Assembly (NCBI GenBank): GCA_902575095.1
Contig: CACGPY010000001.1
Coordinates: 132,464-196,463, forward strand
Length of the DNA stretch: 64,000 nt
Source of the DNA: an uncultured Pelagibacteraceae bacterium
GTDB lineage: Bacteria > Pseudomonadota > Alphaproteobacteria > Pelagibacterales > Pelagibacteraceae
Direction of reading: 5' to 3'
Shown here in pieces: positions 10,311-19,742 of this stretch (the stretch's first letter is position 1; each line of letters opens with the position of its first letter). The notes under the pieces were generated by a model. That model was not told where the DNA came from and did not search any database. It worked only from the letters and a program-made list of their open reading frames with translations. The position numbers and the translations under genes are program-made.

Positions 10311-10863
10311 AAGAGCCAAATATTATTTTTGATCGTCCATATTTTCTTGTAAGGAAAATGTTCAGATAATCATTTAAATTTTCTTCACTTTTCTTATCTC
10401 TGTGAATTACAACAACATGGCTATTTTTATAAACTTTACTTTTTTTAAAAAATTGTAGATTTTCAATAAAAGTTTTATCGGCGAAAGGAGGATCAAAAAA
10501 AAAAAAGTCATACTTAAAAGTCTTTTCCTTTTTTAAAAAAAACTCAACACTTGTATCAACTACTTCTGCTCTATTATTCAACGATAAAAGTGTTAAATTT
10601 TTTTTTAGGGTATTTAATGCATTTAAATCATTTTCCACAAAAGTAACTTTTCTTACACCTCTTGATAAACATTCAATTCCAAAAGAGCCTACACCTGAAT
10701 ATAAATCTAGTACATTTGAGTTATTTAATTCCACTTTGAATAAACTTGAATGCGTAATAATATTAAATATATTTTCTTTAACTAGATCTTTAAGCGGTCT
10801 AGTAGTAGAGTTTTTTAAATAGTTTATAGTTTTACCTTTTAATGAACCACTTATAATTCTCAT
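10303..10863 (-). CDS. rsmD: 16S rRNA (guanine966-N2)-methyltransferase RsmD
   Basis: SAM-dependent methylase acting on G966 of 16S rRNA during 30S assembly. It starts with the family's MRIISGSLKGKTI, has the SAM-binding DLYSGVGSFGIE (residues 53-64) and the catalytic DPPF (124-127). Length 186 is typical. Its start overlaps the purD stop by one base. Its 3' end overlaps pgi. Confidence 0.93.
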   Translation of the reverse strand: MRIISGSLKGKTINYLKNSTTRPLKDLVKENIFNIITHSSLFKVELNNSNVLDLYSGVGSFGIECLSRGVRKVTFVENDLNALNTLKKNLTLLSLNNRAEVVDTSVEFFLKKEKTFKYDFFFFDPPFADKTFIENLQFFKKSKVYKNSHVVVIHRDKKSEENLNDYLNIFLTRKYGRSKIIFGSFK

Positions 10864-12128
10864 TATTTTTTAATTATTCTCCAACCAATATCTTTCCTAA
10901 AGAAACCTTCGCTCCAACTAATCCTTTTTATAATTGAAATAATATTTTTTCTAATATTTTTAAAATCTTTACCTATTGATGTGATATTTAATACTCGACC
11001 GCCGTTTGATACCAACGAACTATTTTTAAATTTTGTTCCTGCGTGATAAATAAAATCATTTTTAGTTAATTTTATTTCATCAAGTTTTTTAATTTCCAAA
11101 AAGTTCTTATATTTACCAGGATATCCTTTAGAACATAAAACAATAGTCATACATTTATTTTTTTTCCAAGAGATTTTAATTTTTTTCAATTTATTATTTA
11201 CTGCAAAACTAATTATTTTAACTAAGTCCGTATTTAATCTCGGTAATATTACTTGACATTCGGGATCTCCCATTCTTATGTTAAATTCTATTAAATATGG
11301 ATTAAAATCTTTTATCATTAAACCAATATATAAAAATCCATTGTAATGACTTCCCTTCTCTCTCAAAGCTGATAGTGTAGGTTTAATAATCCTAGATACA
11401 ATTTTTTTTTCCAAACTTTTTGTTATTATTGGAGCAGGTGAATAAGCACCCATACCTCCAGTATTTGGTCCTTCATCATTTTCGTAAACACGCTTGTGGT
11501 CTTGAGCGGTTCCAAAAAATCTAAAATGGTTGTTATCTACTATGATAAAATAACTAGCTTCTTCTCCCTCAAGAAATTCCTCAAGAACTACTTTTCTTGA
11601 TGATTTAAACTTTCCTTTAAATATTTCTTTAGAGACTTTTATAACTTGCTTTTTTGTTTTACAAATAGTTACACCTTTTCCAGCAGCTAGACCATCAGCT
11701 TTAACCACAACTGGCAAATCACACTTTTTTAGAAAATCATTTATTTCACTTATTTTAAAACAAATTTTAAATTTGGCTGTAGGAATTTTATATTTAGAGC
11801 AAATCCTTTTCATAAATGCTTTTGAGCCTTCAAGTTTTGCAGCATATTTACTAGGACCAAATACTTTAATCTTGTTTTTTTTTAAATAATCAACAATTCC
11901 TAAAACCAAAGGCTCTTCAGGACCGACTATCATCAAATCAATTTTTAATATTTTTATAAAAGTAAGAATTTTTTTAAAATCTAAAATATCAACATTGACA
12001 TTAGTAGCTAATTTTGAGGTCCCAGCATTTCCTGGAAAACAGAAAATCTTATTTATTATTTTAGACTCATGTATTTTTTTACATAAGGCATGTTCTCTTC
12101 CACCACTACCAATTAATCCAATATTCAT
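10863..12128 (-). CDS. purD: Phosphoribosylamine-glycine ligase
   Basis: ATP-grasp enzyme that makes glycinamide ribonucleotide, the second step of purine synthesis. The start at 12128 gives MNIGLIGSGGREHALCKKI, the classic PurD N-terminus; the open frame runs 22 codons further upstream but that extension is not PurD-like. VKADGLAAGKGVTI, GPNTGGMGAYSP and EFNIRMGDPECQ are all family signatures. Length 421 is normal. It is cotranscribed with rsmD and diverges from the small DUF2093 gene 28 bp away. Confidence 0.97.
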   Translation of the reverse strand: MNIGLIGSGGREHALCKKIHESKIINKIFCFPGNAGTSKLATNVNVDILDFKKILTFIKILKIDLMIVGPEEPLVLGIVDYLKKNKIKVFGPSKYAAKLEGSKAFMKRICSKYKIPTAKFKICFKISEINDFLKKCDLPVVVKADGLAAGKGVTICKTKKQVIKVSKEIFKGKFKSSRKVVLEEFLEGEEASYFIIVDNNHFRFFGTAQDHKRVYENDEGPNTGGMGAYSPAPIITKSLEKKIVSRIIKPTLSALREKGSHYNGFLYIGLMIKDFNPYLIEFNIRMGDPECQVILPRLNTDLVKIISFAVNNKLKKIKISWKKNKCMTIVLCSKGYPGKYKNFLEIKKLDEIKLTKNDFIYHAGTKFKNSSLVSNGGRVLNITSIGKDFKNIRKNIISIIKRISWSEGFFRKDIGWRIIKK

Positions 12129-12156
12129 GACTGAATATATATTGTATAATTTATTG

Positions 12157-12351
12157 ATGAGTAAAAAAAAAGCTAAACTTATTTTTAAACACAATTATTT
12201 TGAAGTTGTAGAAGATGGAGATTATGTCTTATGCGCAATATCGGGTAAAGAAATAAAATTACAAAATTTAAATTACTGGAATGTAGATCTTCAAGAGGCT
12301 TATTACTCACCATTTGAGGTTAATGAGCGATTTAAAAAAAGAGAAAAATAA
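12157..12351 (+). CDS. Small DUF2093-family protein
   Basis: A 64-residue protein starting MSKKKAKLIFKHNYFEVVEDGDYV and containing CAISGKEIKLQNLNYWNVDLQEAY. This matches the pattern of DUF2093, a small alphaproteobacterial family of unknown function (core: A-ISG--I-L--L-YW----QE-Y). The open frame extends upstream over the purD promoter region, but ATG 12157 gives the family-like start. Probably a small soluble protein. It diverges from purD and converges on the acyltransferase gene with a 4-bp gap. Confidence 0.75.
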   Translation: MSKKKAKLIFKHNYFEVVEDGDYVLCAISGKEIKLQNLNYWNVDLQEAYYSPFEVNERFKKREK

Positions 12352-12355
12352 GATT

Positions 12356-13213
12356 TTACTTCCATCTATTATGCGTCCAAATCCATTGATAGGGGTTTCG
12401 CACAATCATTTCTTCAAGGATTTTATTCAATTTTAGAGAAAGATCTAATTTGTTTTTAAATTTTCCAGGATTTATAGCCTTTAGAAATTCTATTACAAAA
12501 TCATTTTTTTCATTTCTCTTAATGTAAACTGGAACTATATTTAAATTATATTTTATAGAAAGTTGAGCAGGTAGAGTAGTTGTGAGCGCTGGTTTGTTGA
12601 AAAAATTTATTCTTTCTCCCTCACTTACTCTTTGATCGATCATAAGTGCAATACTGTGATTTTTTTTTATAAAATCTATCGATTCACGTACTCCATTAAT
12701 TCCTTTTTTAATTTGATTTTTACAAATATATTTTTTTCTCAAATATTCCATGAAAGGATTAAGAAAAATATTATTTAGAGGCCTATATATTGTGGCCAGT
12801 GGGATATCATTTTTTGTTATTTCCATGGACATCAGCTCAAAGTTTGCAAAGTGACCTGATACAAAAATGACAGGTTTTTTTTCTTTTATTATTGAGGCCA
12901 AGGTGTCCTTACCTTTAATGACCATGTGTAAATTATGACTTTTAAATTTATTTAAATATACGTACTCAATAAAAGTCATACCATAGTTCTTCCACATTTT
13001 TTTTATAATTTCATTTTTATTAAACTCTGGAAAATTTTTTAAAAAAATATCTAAATTGTTATTAATTATTTTTTCAGACTTAAAAAAAGGACCAAAAATT
13101 GAAAATAAATTACCAAATATCTTTCTACCAATATTTAATCTTGTTATAAAACCAAAAAGAAAAAAAATATAAATTAAAAGGGATTGTAGAAAGTAATTAA
13201 TTATTTTTATCAT
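12356..13213 (-). CDS. Lipid A biosynthesis acyltransferase (LpxL/HtrB family)
   Basis: Adds a secondary acyl chain to the Kdo-lipid A precursor at the inner membrane. An N-terminal membrane segment (about residues 8-28) is followed by the catalytic HX4E motif, H121-FANF-E126, and by LMIDQRVSEGERINFF. Length 285 fits. It overlaps lpxK by 17 bp and is the last gene of msbA-waaA-lpxK-acyltransferase, which puts it firmly in lipid A assembly. Whether it is LpxL or LpxM in specificity cannot be told. Confidence 0.88.
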   Translation of the reverse strand: MIKIINYFLQSLLIYIFFLFGFITRLNIGRKIFGNLFSIFGPFFKSEKIINNNLDIFLKNFPEFNKNEIIKKMWKNYGMTFIEYVYLNKFKSHNLHMVIKGKDTLASIIKEKKPVIFVSGHFANFELMSMEITKNDIPLATIYRPLNNIFLNPFMEYLRKKYICKNQIKKGINGVRESIDFIKKNHSIALMIDQRVSEGERINFFNKPALTTTLPAQLSIKYNLNIVPVYIKRNEKNDFVIEFLKAINPGKFKNKLDLSLKLNKILEEMIVRNPYQWIWTHNRWK

Positions 13214-14144
13214 ATAATTCTTTTATTCTATTGAGAAATTTTTCCTTATCGTCTAATTTTAGTGATACTTTAAGAAATCCAATATTTTTTAAATTTAAAT
13301 TTAAATTTTTTATTCTCAAATAATCTTTCTCGGTCATAACGATTTGGTAATTCTTATCTTCTGCATTTCGAACTATATCTTCAAATTCTTTTTTTCTGAA
13401 ATTGTAATGATCAGGATAAATAATTTTTTTTTCAATTTGTAAATTATTTTTTTCAAGAAGTTGAAAAAAATTTTCAGGATTACCAATACCGGCAATTGCC
13501 ATTAATTTTTTATTTTTAAATTCAAATATATTCACTGGTGTATAATGCGAATAAAAAATTTCAATTTTTTTATTAATTTTTAGAATCTTATCTTCAAATT
13601 TTACATCCCGGTCTCCATTTATTAAAACAATATCTGCTCTTTTTAGGCTTGATAAACTTTCTCTCAAAGGACCTGATGGCAAAATCATACCATTTCCTAT
13701 TAATTGGTTGTGATTAAAACATATAATATTCAAATCTTTATTGATTGTATAATCTTGAAAACCATCATCAAGAATAACACTATCAAAATTTTTTTTTTGA
13801 GCCGTTATAATTCCTTCTTCTCTATTGTTGGCTAAAATTAAGTCTTCATGATATTTCTTAATCAGACTATGTTCATCATCATGGTTTCTATAAAATTTTC
13901 TTAATATAACTGGCTTTCGATTTAATTTTTTTAGCTCATTTCCAACATAGATAGAAGTAGGAGTTTTTCCTGTCCCCCCAATATAGATATTTCCAATACA
14001 AATTATAGGAATATTAAATTTTTTAGCTTTTACTAACTTTTTTTTTAACATAAGAATTATTAAAACTATAAATGTAAAAGGATATAATATTATTGATATT
14101 ACGCTCTTCTCTTTGTCCCAAAACTTTGGTTTTTTAAGTATCAT
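13197..14144 (-). CDS. lpxK: Tetraacyldisaccharide 4'-kinase
   Basis: Phosphorylates the lipid A disaccharide at the 4' position on the cytoplasmic face of the inner membrane. N-terminal membrane anchor (about residues 15-33), then GNIYIGGTGKTPT with the P-loop around 56-62, and VILDDGFQD, a conserved family motif. Length 315 is typical. Start and stop overlap those of its neighbours (ATGA with waaA), marking a tight operon. Confidence 0.94.
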   Translation of the reverse strand: MILKKPKFWDKEKSVISIILYPFTFIVLIILMLKKKLVKAKKFNIPIICIGNIYIGGTGKTPTSIYVGNELKKLNRKPVILRKFYRNHDDEHSLIKKYHEDLILANNREEGIITAQKKNFDSVILDDGFQDYTINKDLNIICFNHNQLIGNGMILPSGPLRESLSSLKRADIVLINGDRDVKFEDKILKINKKIEIFYSHYTPVNIFEFKNKKLMAIAGIGNPENFFQLLEKNNLQIEKKIIYPDHYNFRKKEFEDIVRNAEDKNYQIVMTEKDYLRIKNLNLNLKNIGFLKVSLKLDDKEKFLNRIKELYDKNN

Positions 14145-15412
14145 TTAATAAAGCTATTAATATTCAACATCGTTTTGTCTAATATTTTTTGACCTAAAAC
14201 CTTTAGCTGATCTGTAATACCAATTTCCGATTTTTGGTGACTAAGAAGATCTTTAATTAAATTCTCACTTAATTCCTCGTATGTACCGATTTCTTTTGAG
14301 ATATTATATTTATTAAGAATTTTATAAACTTCTTGAAAATTATATACATACGGCCCGTGGTAAACCTTACATCCCAGTTTAGCTGCATCTATAGGATTTT
14401 GACCTCCAGAATATTTAAGTTTTTTTAAGGTCGATTTACCGACAAAAACACTTTTTGCATACTTGAAATAATCATTCAAAACTCCGAATGAATTAATTAT
14501 AATTATCTCTTTATTGTTTAAAATTATTTCACCTTTATTCAGTATCTGAGTTTTTAAATTAAGTTTATCGGCTAAAATTTTAATATCTTTAACTCTATTA
14601 ATATGCCTAGGTATAATGAATGTAATTACATCATTATATCTTTCCTTTACTTTTTTATGTGTCTTTAGACAAAACATTTCTTCACCTTGATGAGTGCTTG
14701 CCGCAATCCAAAATCTTCTCATTAATAAAAAATTTTCATTTAAATTCTTAATTTTATCTTTATCCACTTCATCAATGAATTTGATATTACCATGAAAAGA
14801 AATATTTTTTGCTTCGAACTTTTTTAAATAATGTTTTGTTTCATCATTTGAAGTAAGGCATAAATCAAAAGCACCAAAAATTTTTTTTGCTGTTTTAGGA
14901 AATTTTATCCATTTATTAAATGTTTTTGCAGTTATTCTTGCGTTAATTAGAGCTAAAGGAATTTTTTGATTTTTTGCTAATAAAATCAAGTTTGGCCAAA
15001 TTTCTGAGTCTACTAAAAAAATATAATTTGGTTTCCATACGTTTAAAAAATTCTTTATTAAAAATTCTATATCATACGGAAAATAACGATGATGTACGTT
15101 ACTAAATTTTTTTAATACAATCTTTGATAAATCCCCTGAGCTTAAAGTAGACGTAGTTATCAGAACTTCAAGATCTTTATAATTATTCAGCAAACTTTCT
15201 ACTATGGGTATGATACTTTTAAACTCACCTAAACTTGCAGCGTGAAACCAAATTAATTTTGATGATACTTTTCTATTAGAATCAAAATTAGAAGATAATA
15301 TTTTTTCTTTAAATCTAAGTGGATCCTCTTTTTTTAAAAATTTTCTAAAATATATAAAAACAATTAAAAATGGATATAATAATAAAGTTAAGACCCTATA
15401 TAAAAGAATCAT
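14141..15412 (-). CDS. waaA: 3-deoxy-D-manno-octulosonic acid (Kdo) transferase
   Basis: Transfers Kdo from CMP-Kdo to lipid IVA. An N-terminal membrane anchor (about residues 3-22) leads into WFHAASLGEF (55-64), whose Glu63 is the expected catalytic base. GHGxxP-type features are weaker, but the C-terminal SGGQNPIDAAKLGCKVYHGPY matches the family's donor-binding region. Length 423 is normal. It is 1 bp after msbA and overlaps lpxK. Confidence 0.94.
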   Translation of the reverse strand: MILLYRVLTLLLYPFLIVFIYFRKFLKKEDPLRFKEKILSSNFDSNRKVSSKLIWFHAASLGEFKSIIPIVESLLNNYKDLEVLITTSTLSSGDLSKIVLKKFSNVHHRYFPYDIEFLIKNFLNVWKPNYIFLVDSEIWPNLILLAKNQKIPLALINARITAKTFNKWIKFPKTAKKIFGAFDLCLTSNDETKHYLKKFEAKNISFHGNIKFIDEVDKDKIKNLNENFLLMRRFWIAASTHQGEEMFCLKTHKKVKERYNDVITFIIPRHINRVKDIKILADKLNLKTQILNKGEIILNNKEIIIINSFGVLNDYFKYAKSVFVGKSTLKKLKYSGGQNPIDAAKLGCKVYHGPYVYNFQEVYKILNKYNISKEIGTYEELSENLIKDLLSHQKSEIGITDQLKVLGQKILDKTMLNINSFIK

Positions 15413-15413
15413 A

Positions 15414-17156
15414 TTATTTTAATTGTTTTTTATAAAGAGATTTATATTCTTCACAGCTATTAATTAAGAAATCATGTGTTCCAGAGTTAACAATTGATCC
15501 GCTTTTCATAACAAAAATTTTATCAGCATTATGAATTGTTGAAAGTCTGTGAGCTATTACTAAAGTTGTTTTATTCTTTGTTAAATTATTTATTGCATTT
15601 TGCACAATTTCCTCTGAGTCAGCATCTAAAGATGATGTAGCTTCATCTAACAAAATAATTGGCGATTCTTTTAAAACAGCCCTAGCAATAGATATTCTCT
15701 GTTTTTGGCCTCCAGAAAGCCTAATTCCATTTTCTCCAATTAATGTATCATAACCATCAGGAAGTCTTTTTATAAATTCATCTGCTGCTGCATACTTACA
15801 TGCTTTTGAAATCTCATCATCAGTTGCACTCTCTTTTGCGTATGCAATATTATTTTTGATTGTGTCGTCGAATAAAATTACGTCTTGGCTTACCATGGAT
15901 AAACTTTTTCTTAATGAGAATAATGAAACTTTATTTATATTTTGATTATCTATCCGTATTACTCCTTCCTGGGGATCATAAAACCGAGGTAAAAGATTAA
16001 TTATAGTACTCTTTCCTGCACCACTATGACCGACGAAAGCAGCCATTGTGTTGCCTTTAATTTCAAATGAAATATTTTTTATAGCTTTTTCATTAGTAGA
16101 AAGATATTTAAATCCCACTCCCTCGAATTTAATATTCGATTGTTTCAACTCCAAATTAGGTAAGCTAGCATTTTCCCCAATATCAATTTTTTTATCAATT
16201 ATTTTACTAATACGTTTAAAGGCAGCTGCCCCTTGATATGCTGCCATGTTTATTGTAGCAAGAGATCTTATAGGTTGATAAGCAAGCATCATTGCAGCTA
16301 AAAAAGAAAAAAAATTATTTACACCAAGTTCTCCATTAGCAATTAATTTTCCAGCAAAAACTATAAAACCAGCAATCATGAAACCAGTTAAAATCTCCAT
16401 GATAGGAGTTGCTCGAATTAAAACGCTACCAATTTTTATATTCTTCTCCACCAAATCATCTATAACACTTTCAGCTTTTTTATTTTCCTCTTTTTCTTGC
16501 TGATAGATTCTGATCATCCTTGATCCCTTAAATATTTCAGATAAAAACGCTGCTAACTTTCCCGAGGACTCCCCGGCTTTTGAGGTAGCTTTACCAATTC
16601 TTTTGCCTAAAGATTTTGCTAGAGTTCCCGCTAATGGCATCATTAAAATAGCAAAAAAAGCTAGCTTCCAGTTTTGGTAAAACATTAAAGATACTAAAGC
16701 AATAACAGTTAATGTATCTTTTATTAAATTTAAAACTCCAGCACTTACAAGGTTTTGAACTTGGTTTGCGTCAAATAAAATATTAGAAATATATTTTCCG
16801 GAGTGTCGGTTATCTAAAGTTTGTATGTCAGATACAAGAATATTATTTGCTATTTGTTTTTGAATTTTACCAGCAACTTCCTGCCCTACTCTTATAATGT
16901 TTACTCTTGCAAAATACAGAGACAACCCTTTGCTAGCAAAAGCAATAACTATTAACAGCGGTATAGTCATTGCATAAACTTTGTTTTGTTCTTCAAATAT
17001 TTTTTTTACAGCAGGATCTAAAAGCCAAGCAATAGCAGCTGTACTACCCGCAACAATTACGGATAAAAAAAGAGCTAAAAAAATTCTTTTTAAATGCTTT
17101 TTTACATATTCATAAAAAAGCCTTTTTAGTATTAATTTAAGTTCATCAAATTTCAT
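15414..17156 (-). CDS. msbA: Lipid A export ABC transporter (MsbA-like)
   Basis: Half-transporter with an N-terminal six-helix domain (about residues 20-310) fused to an ATPase domain. Walker A GHSGAGKST is at about 376-384, the signature LSGGQKQ at 480-486, and Walker B ILLDEATSSLD follows. At 580 residues it matches MsbA, which flips lipid A across the inner membrane; being first in front of waaA-lpxK supports this over a general drug exporter. It starts next to the stop of ubiA. Confidence 0.88.
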   Translation of the reverse strand: MKFDELKLILKRLFYEYVKKHLKRIFLALFLSVIVAGSTAAIAWLLDPAVKKIFEEQNKVYAMTIPLLIVIAFASKGLSLYFARVNIIRVGQEVAGKIQKQIANNILVSDIQTLDNRHSGKYISNILFDANQVQNLVSAGVLNLIKDTLTVIALVSLMFYQNWKLAFFAILMMPLAGTLAKSLGKRIGKATSKAGESSGKLAAFLSEIFKGSRMIRIYQQEKEENKKAESVIDDLVEKNIKIGSVLIRATPIMEILTGFMIAGFIVFAGKLIANGELGVNNFFSFLAAMMLAYQPIRSLATINMAAYQGAAAFKRISKIIDKKIDIGENASLPNLELKQSNIKFEGVGFKYLSTNEKAIKNISFEIKGNTMAAFVGHSGAGKSTIINLLPRFYDPQEGVIRIDNQNINKVSLFSLRKSLSMVSQDVILFDDTIKNNIAYAKESATDDEISKACKYAAADEFIKRLPDGYDTLIGENGIRLSGGQKQRISIARAVLKESPIILLDEATSSLDADSEEIVQNAINNLTKNKTTLVIAHRLSTIHNADKIFVMKSGSIVNSGTHDFLINSCEEYKSLYKKQLK

Positions 17157-18017
17157 TTAATTATTTACTGTTAATATAGTTACAAAGAGAATAAACCCAG
17201 AAAAATTGTTCAACTTAAACATTTGCAAGCAACTATTTGGATTATCTCTATTAAATTTTATTACTTGATAAAAAAGCGAGCTAGCATACGCACAAAATAG
17301 TAATGAAAAAAAATTTATACTAATAAAATCTTTAAATAAGCAAACTAGCAAAAATATATTTATAAAGTACATGACAGATACAAAAAGATTTATATTTTTT
17401 TTGAATTTAATCGAAGTTGATTTAAGACCAATAATTTCATCATCAGACATATCTTGAGCTCCATAAATCGTGTCATAACCCAATGTCCAAAATATGGCTG
17501 ATATATAAAGCAATACTATTTCCAAAGATATATTATTACCAATTGCGGCCCAGGCCATAATAATTCCCCAATTAAAGGTAATGCCTAAAAACAATTGAGG
17601 CCAGTATGTAATTCTTTTCATAAAAGGATAAGAAAATGCCAACAACATAGAACTCATACCAAGAGCAACTGTTAAGAAGTTGAACTGGATTAAAATCATC
17701 AGAGCAAGTAAACATAGTATCATGACATAAATCATCGACTGCATAACAGATATTTTACCCGCTGCTATTGGTCTAGTTTTTGTTCTACTAACTTTTTTGT
17801 CAAAATCTTTATCTACAATATCGTTGAAAATACATCCTGCACTTCTCATAAAAACTGAACCTAAAAAAAATAATAATAAATAATTCAAAAATAAATCAAA
17901 GTTTTGATCAACATAATAAGCAAATGCTAATCCCCATGAACATGGCCAAAACAAAAGCATAAAACCTATTGGCTTATTTAATCTAGTTAATTCTATGAAT
18001 ATCTTTAAATGATGCAT
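17157..18017 (-). CDS. ubiA: 4-hydroxybenzoate polyprenyltransferase
   Basis: Membrane prenyltransferase attaching the isoprenoid tail to 4-hydroxybenzoate in ubiquinone synthesis. About eight hydrophobic helices. The two Asp-rich motifs are NDIVDKDFD (about residues 65-73) and YDTIYGAQDMSDD (about 184-196), and TRPIAAGKIS follows the first. Length 286 is typical. It abuts msbA on the same strand and diverges from a DUF2721 gene. The quinone made is the substrate of the bc1 complex and cta region in this window. Confidence 0.95.
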   Translation of the reverse strand: MHHLKIFIELTRLNKPIGFMLLFWPCSWGLAFAYYVDQNFDLFLNYLLLFFLGSVFMRSAGCIFNDIVDKDFDKKVSRTKTRPIAAGKISVMQSMIYVMILCLLALMILIQFNFLTVALGMSSMLLAFSYPFMKRITYWPQLFLGITFNWGIIMAWAAIGNNISLEIVLLYISAIFWTLGYDTIYGAQDMSDDEIIGLKSTSIKFKKNINLFVSVMYFINIFLLVCLFKDFISINFFSLLFCAYASSLFYQVIKFNRDNPNSCLQMFKLNNFSGFILFVTILTVNN

Positions 18018-18070
18018 GAAATATTACTTGTAAATATCAAACAGTAACTTCATAATCAATTTGATTCGAT

Positions 18071-18481
18071 ATGGATATTGATTACACAGTAGCAGCATTG
18101 ATGTTTCCAGCTATCCCTTTAATGATGACAATGTATAGCAATAGATTTCACACATTAAGTGGGTTAATAAGAAAATTGCACGATCAACTAACTTTTGATA
18201 AAAAAGCACCACCGCAACTAGAAAATCAACTTCATGTTCTAAATAATAGAACTAATCTTTTAAAATTTACAATGGGTTTCGCAGCATTTGGTTTTTTATT
18301 TAATATGACTACGGTTTTGTTATTGTATCTTGGGAGCTTACAAGTAGCGAGATTAAATTTTGCAGCCTGTTGTATTTGTATGATTATTTCAATATTTCTA
18401 TTTTTACAAGAAATTAGACTTTCTAATCAAGCCTTAAAATATCATCTGAGCGATATGGACTCGATGAAAAATGATTTATAA
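18071..18481 (+). CDS. DUF2721-family membrane protein
   Basis: A 136-residue protein with an N-terminal hydrophobic stretch and a pair of C-terminal membrane helices (about residues 62-115), separated by a charged helical part containing RFHTLSGLIRKLHDQL. This is the layout of DUF2721, a family of unknown function. The family assignment is from the pattern TL--LIR-L---L followed by two helices. It stands alone on the plus strand, divergent from ubiA and ending 2 bp from the convergent DUF1289 gene. Confidence 0.65.
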   Translation: MDIDYTVAALMFPAIPLMMTMYSNRFHTLSGLIRKLHDQLTFDKKAPPQLENQLHVLNNRTNLLKFTMGFAAFGFLFNMTTVLLLYLGSLQVARLNFAACCICMIISIFLFLQEIRLSNQALKYHLSDMDSMKNDL

Positions 18482-18483
18482 TT

Positions 18484-18747
18484 TTATTTTTCTTCTAACA
18501 AATTTTTCTTAAATAATGAAATACCTTTAGCTATTTTATGGTTGTAAGACTCTTTAAAAGTTTCTAGTTGCCAACCTTGCATTCTATTAATGATTATTTT
18601 CAAATTTTCCTTTTTCCAATTGTCCTTTGTGTTTACATCTTTCCACATCTTCTTTTCTTTATTAGTCCTTGCACAACCATAACAATATCCTGTTACGGGA
18701 TCAGTTCTACAAATACTTATACATGGAGAAATAATATTTTTTACCAT
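18484..18747 (-). CDS. DUF1289-family cysteine-rich protein (putative Fe-S)
   Basis: An 87-residue protein whose N-terminus carries CISICRTDPVTGYCYGCART (four Cys, residues about 9-26) followed by a W-containing helix. This is the DUF1289 pattern, annotated as a putative iron-sulfur protein; its role is not known. Its start overlaps the stop of the quinone oxidoreductase gene by one base, so they are probably cotranscribed. Confidence 0.8.
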   Translation of the reverse strand: MVKNIISPCISICRTDPVTGYCYGCARTNKEKKMWKDVNTKDNWKKENLKIIINRMQGWQLETFKESYNHKIAKGISLFKKNLLEEK

Positions 18748-19721
18748 TATGGGACTAGAATAGCTGGACCAGTAAGTTTTCTTGATTCTAAATCCCTATG
18801 AGCTTTATTAGCATCTAATAAGCTATACTCTTTTGCAATTTTTATTTTAATTTTACCAAATTTTACTTTTTCAAAAATAGCATTTGCACCTGCTTGAAGT
18901 TCTTTTCTATTTGTAAAATACTGACCAATTGACGGGCGCGTTAAGTAGAGACCTTTTGGCTGAATATCTTTTGGGACGTTAACTGGATCTAAGGGTCCCG
19001 ACGCGTTTCCAAAACTTACCATCATCCCTCTAGTTTTAAGACATGCTAATGAACCATAAAAAGTATTTTTTCCAACACCATCAAATACGGCTGGAACCCC
19101 TTCGTTGTTGGTGATCTCCATTACTTTTTTTGCAAAATCATCTTTCGTATAATTGATAACATTTGCGTAACCATTTTCTTCGGCGATTTTAATCTTTTCA
19201 TCCGAACCTACCGTCCCTATAACTTTTGCACCGATACTATTAGCCCACTGCGCAAATATTTGACCAACTCCACCTGCAGCAGCATGAAATAAAACAGTTT
19301 CACCAGCTTTAAGATTATAAGTTTTACAAAGTAAATAATTTGTAGTTAAGCCTTTAGTCATTAAGGTTGCAGCTTGTTTATGAGATATACCATCAGGAAC
19401 TTTTACGGCTATCTTAGAAGGGATAATTCTTTGCTGTGAATATGCACCCAGCGGTACTGAGGCGTAAGCTATATTATCACCTATATTAAATTCATTTACG
19501 TTTGATCCAACTTCCTCAACTTTACCTGCAGCCTCTAATCCAATTCCACTTGGTAACTTAAGGGGATACAAACCTGATCTGTGATAAGTATCAATATAAT
19601 TCAAACCAATTGCATAATTGGTAACTTTAATTTCATCAGGACCAGGAACTCCAACCTTAACATCTTGAAGCTCTAAAACTTCAGGTCCTCCATTTTTTTT
19701 TATAATTATTGCCTTTGGCAT
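18747..19721 (-). CDS. NADPH:quinone oxidoreductase (zeta-crystallin type)
   Basis: Zinc-free medium-chain reductase of the QOR family, reducing quinones or enones with NADPH. GroES-like N-terminal domain with YHRSGLYPLKLPSGIGLEAAG (shown in part) around residues 51-71, then a Rossmann domain with HAAAGGVGQIFAQWANSIGA near residues 148-167. Zinc-ligand cysteines are lacking, as expected for QOR. Length 324 is typical. It sits in a run of small redox genes. Confidence 0.88.
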   Translation of the reverse strand: MPKAIIIKKNGGPEVLELQDVKVGVPGPDEIKVTNYAIGLNYIDTYHRSGLYPLKLPSGIGLEAAGKVEEVGSNVNEFNIGDNIAYASVPLGAYSQQRIIPSKIAVKVPDGISHKQAATLMTKGLTTNYLLCKTYNLKAGETVLFHAAAGGVGQIFAQWANSIGAKVIGTVGSDEKIKIAEENGYANVINYTKDDFAKKVMEITNNEGVPAVFDGVGKNTFYGSLACLKTRGMMVSFGNASGPLDPVNVPKDIQPKGLYLTRPSIGQYFTNRKELQAGANAIFEKVKFGKIKIKIAKEYSLLDANKAHRDLESRKLTGPAILVP

Positions 19722-19742
19722 TTAGAGAAAGTACTTGAACTT

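Noticed and set aside
11995-12156. Longer N-terminus for the DUF2093 protein
   Set aside because: This part lies antisense to purD codons and is not like the family; ATG 12157 is used.
12129-12194. Longer N-terminus for PurD (22 extra codons)
   Set aside because: The extension is hydrophobic and unlike PurD, and would overlap the start of the divergent DUF2093 gene; ATG 12128 gives the standard N-terminus.
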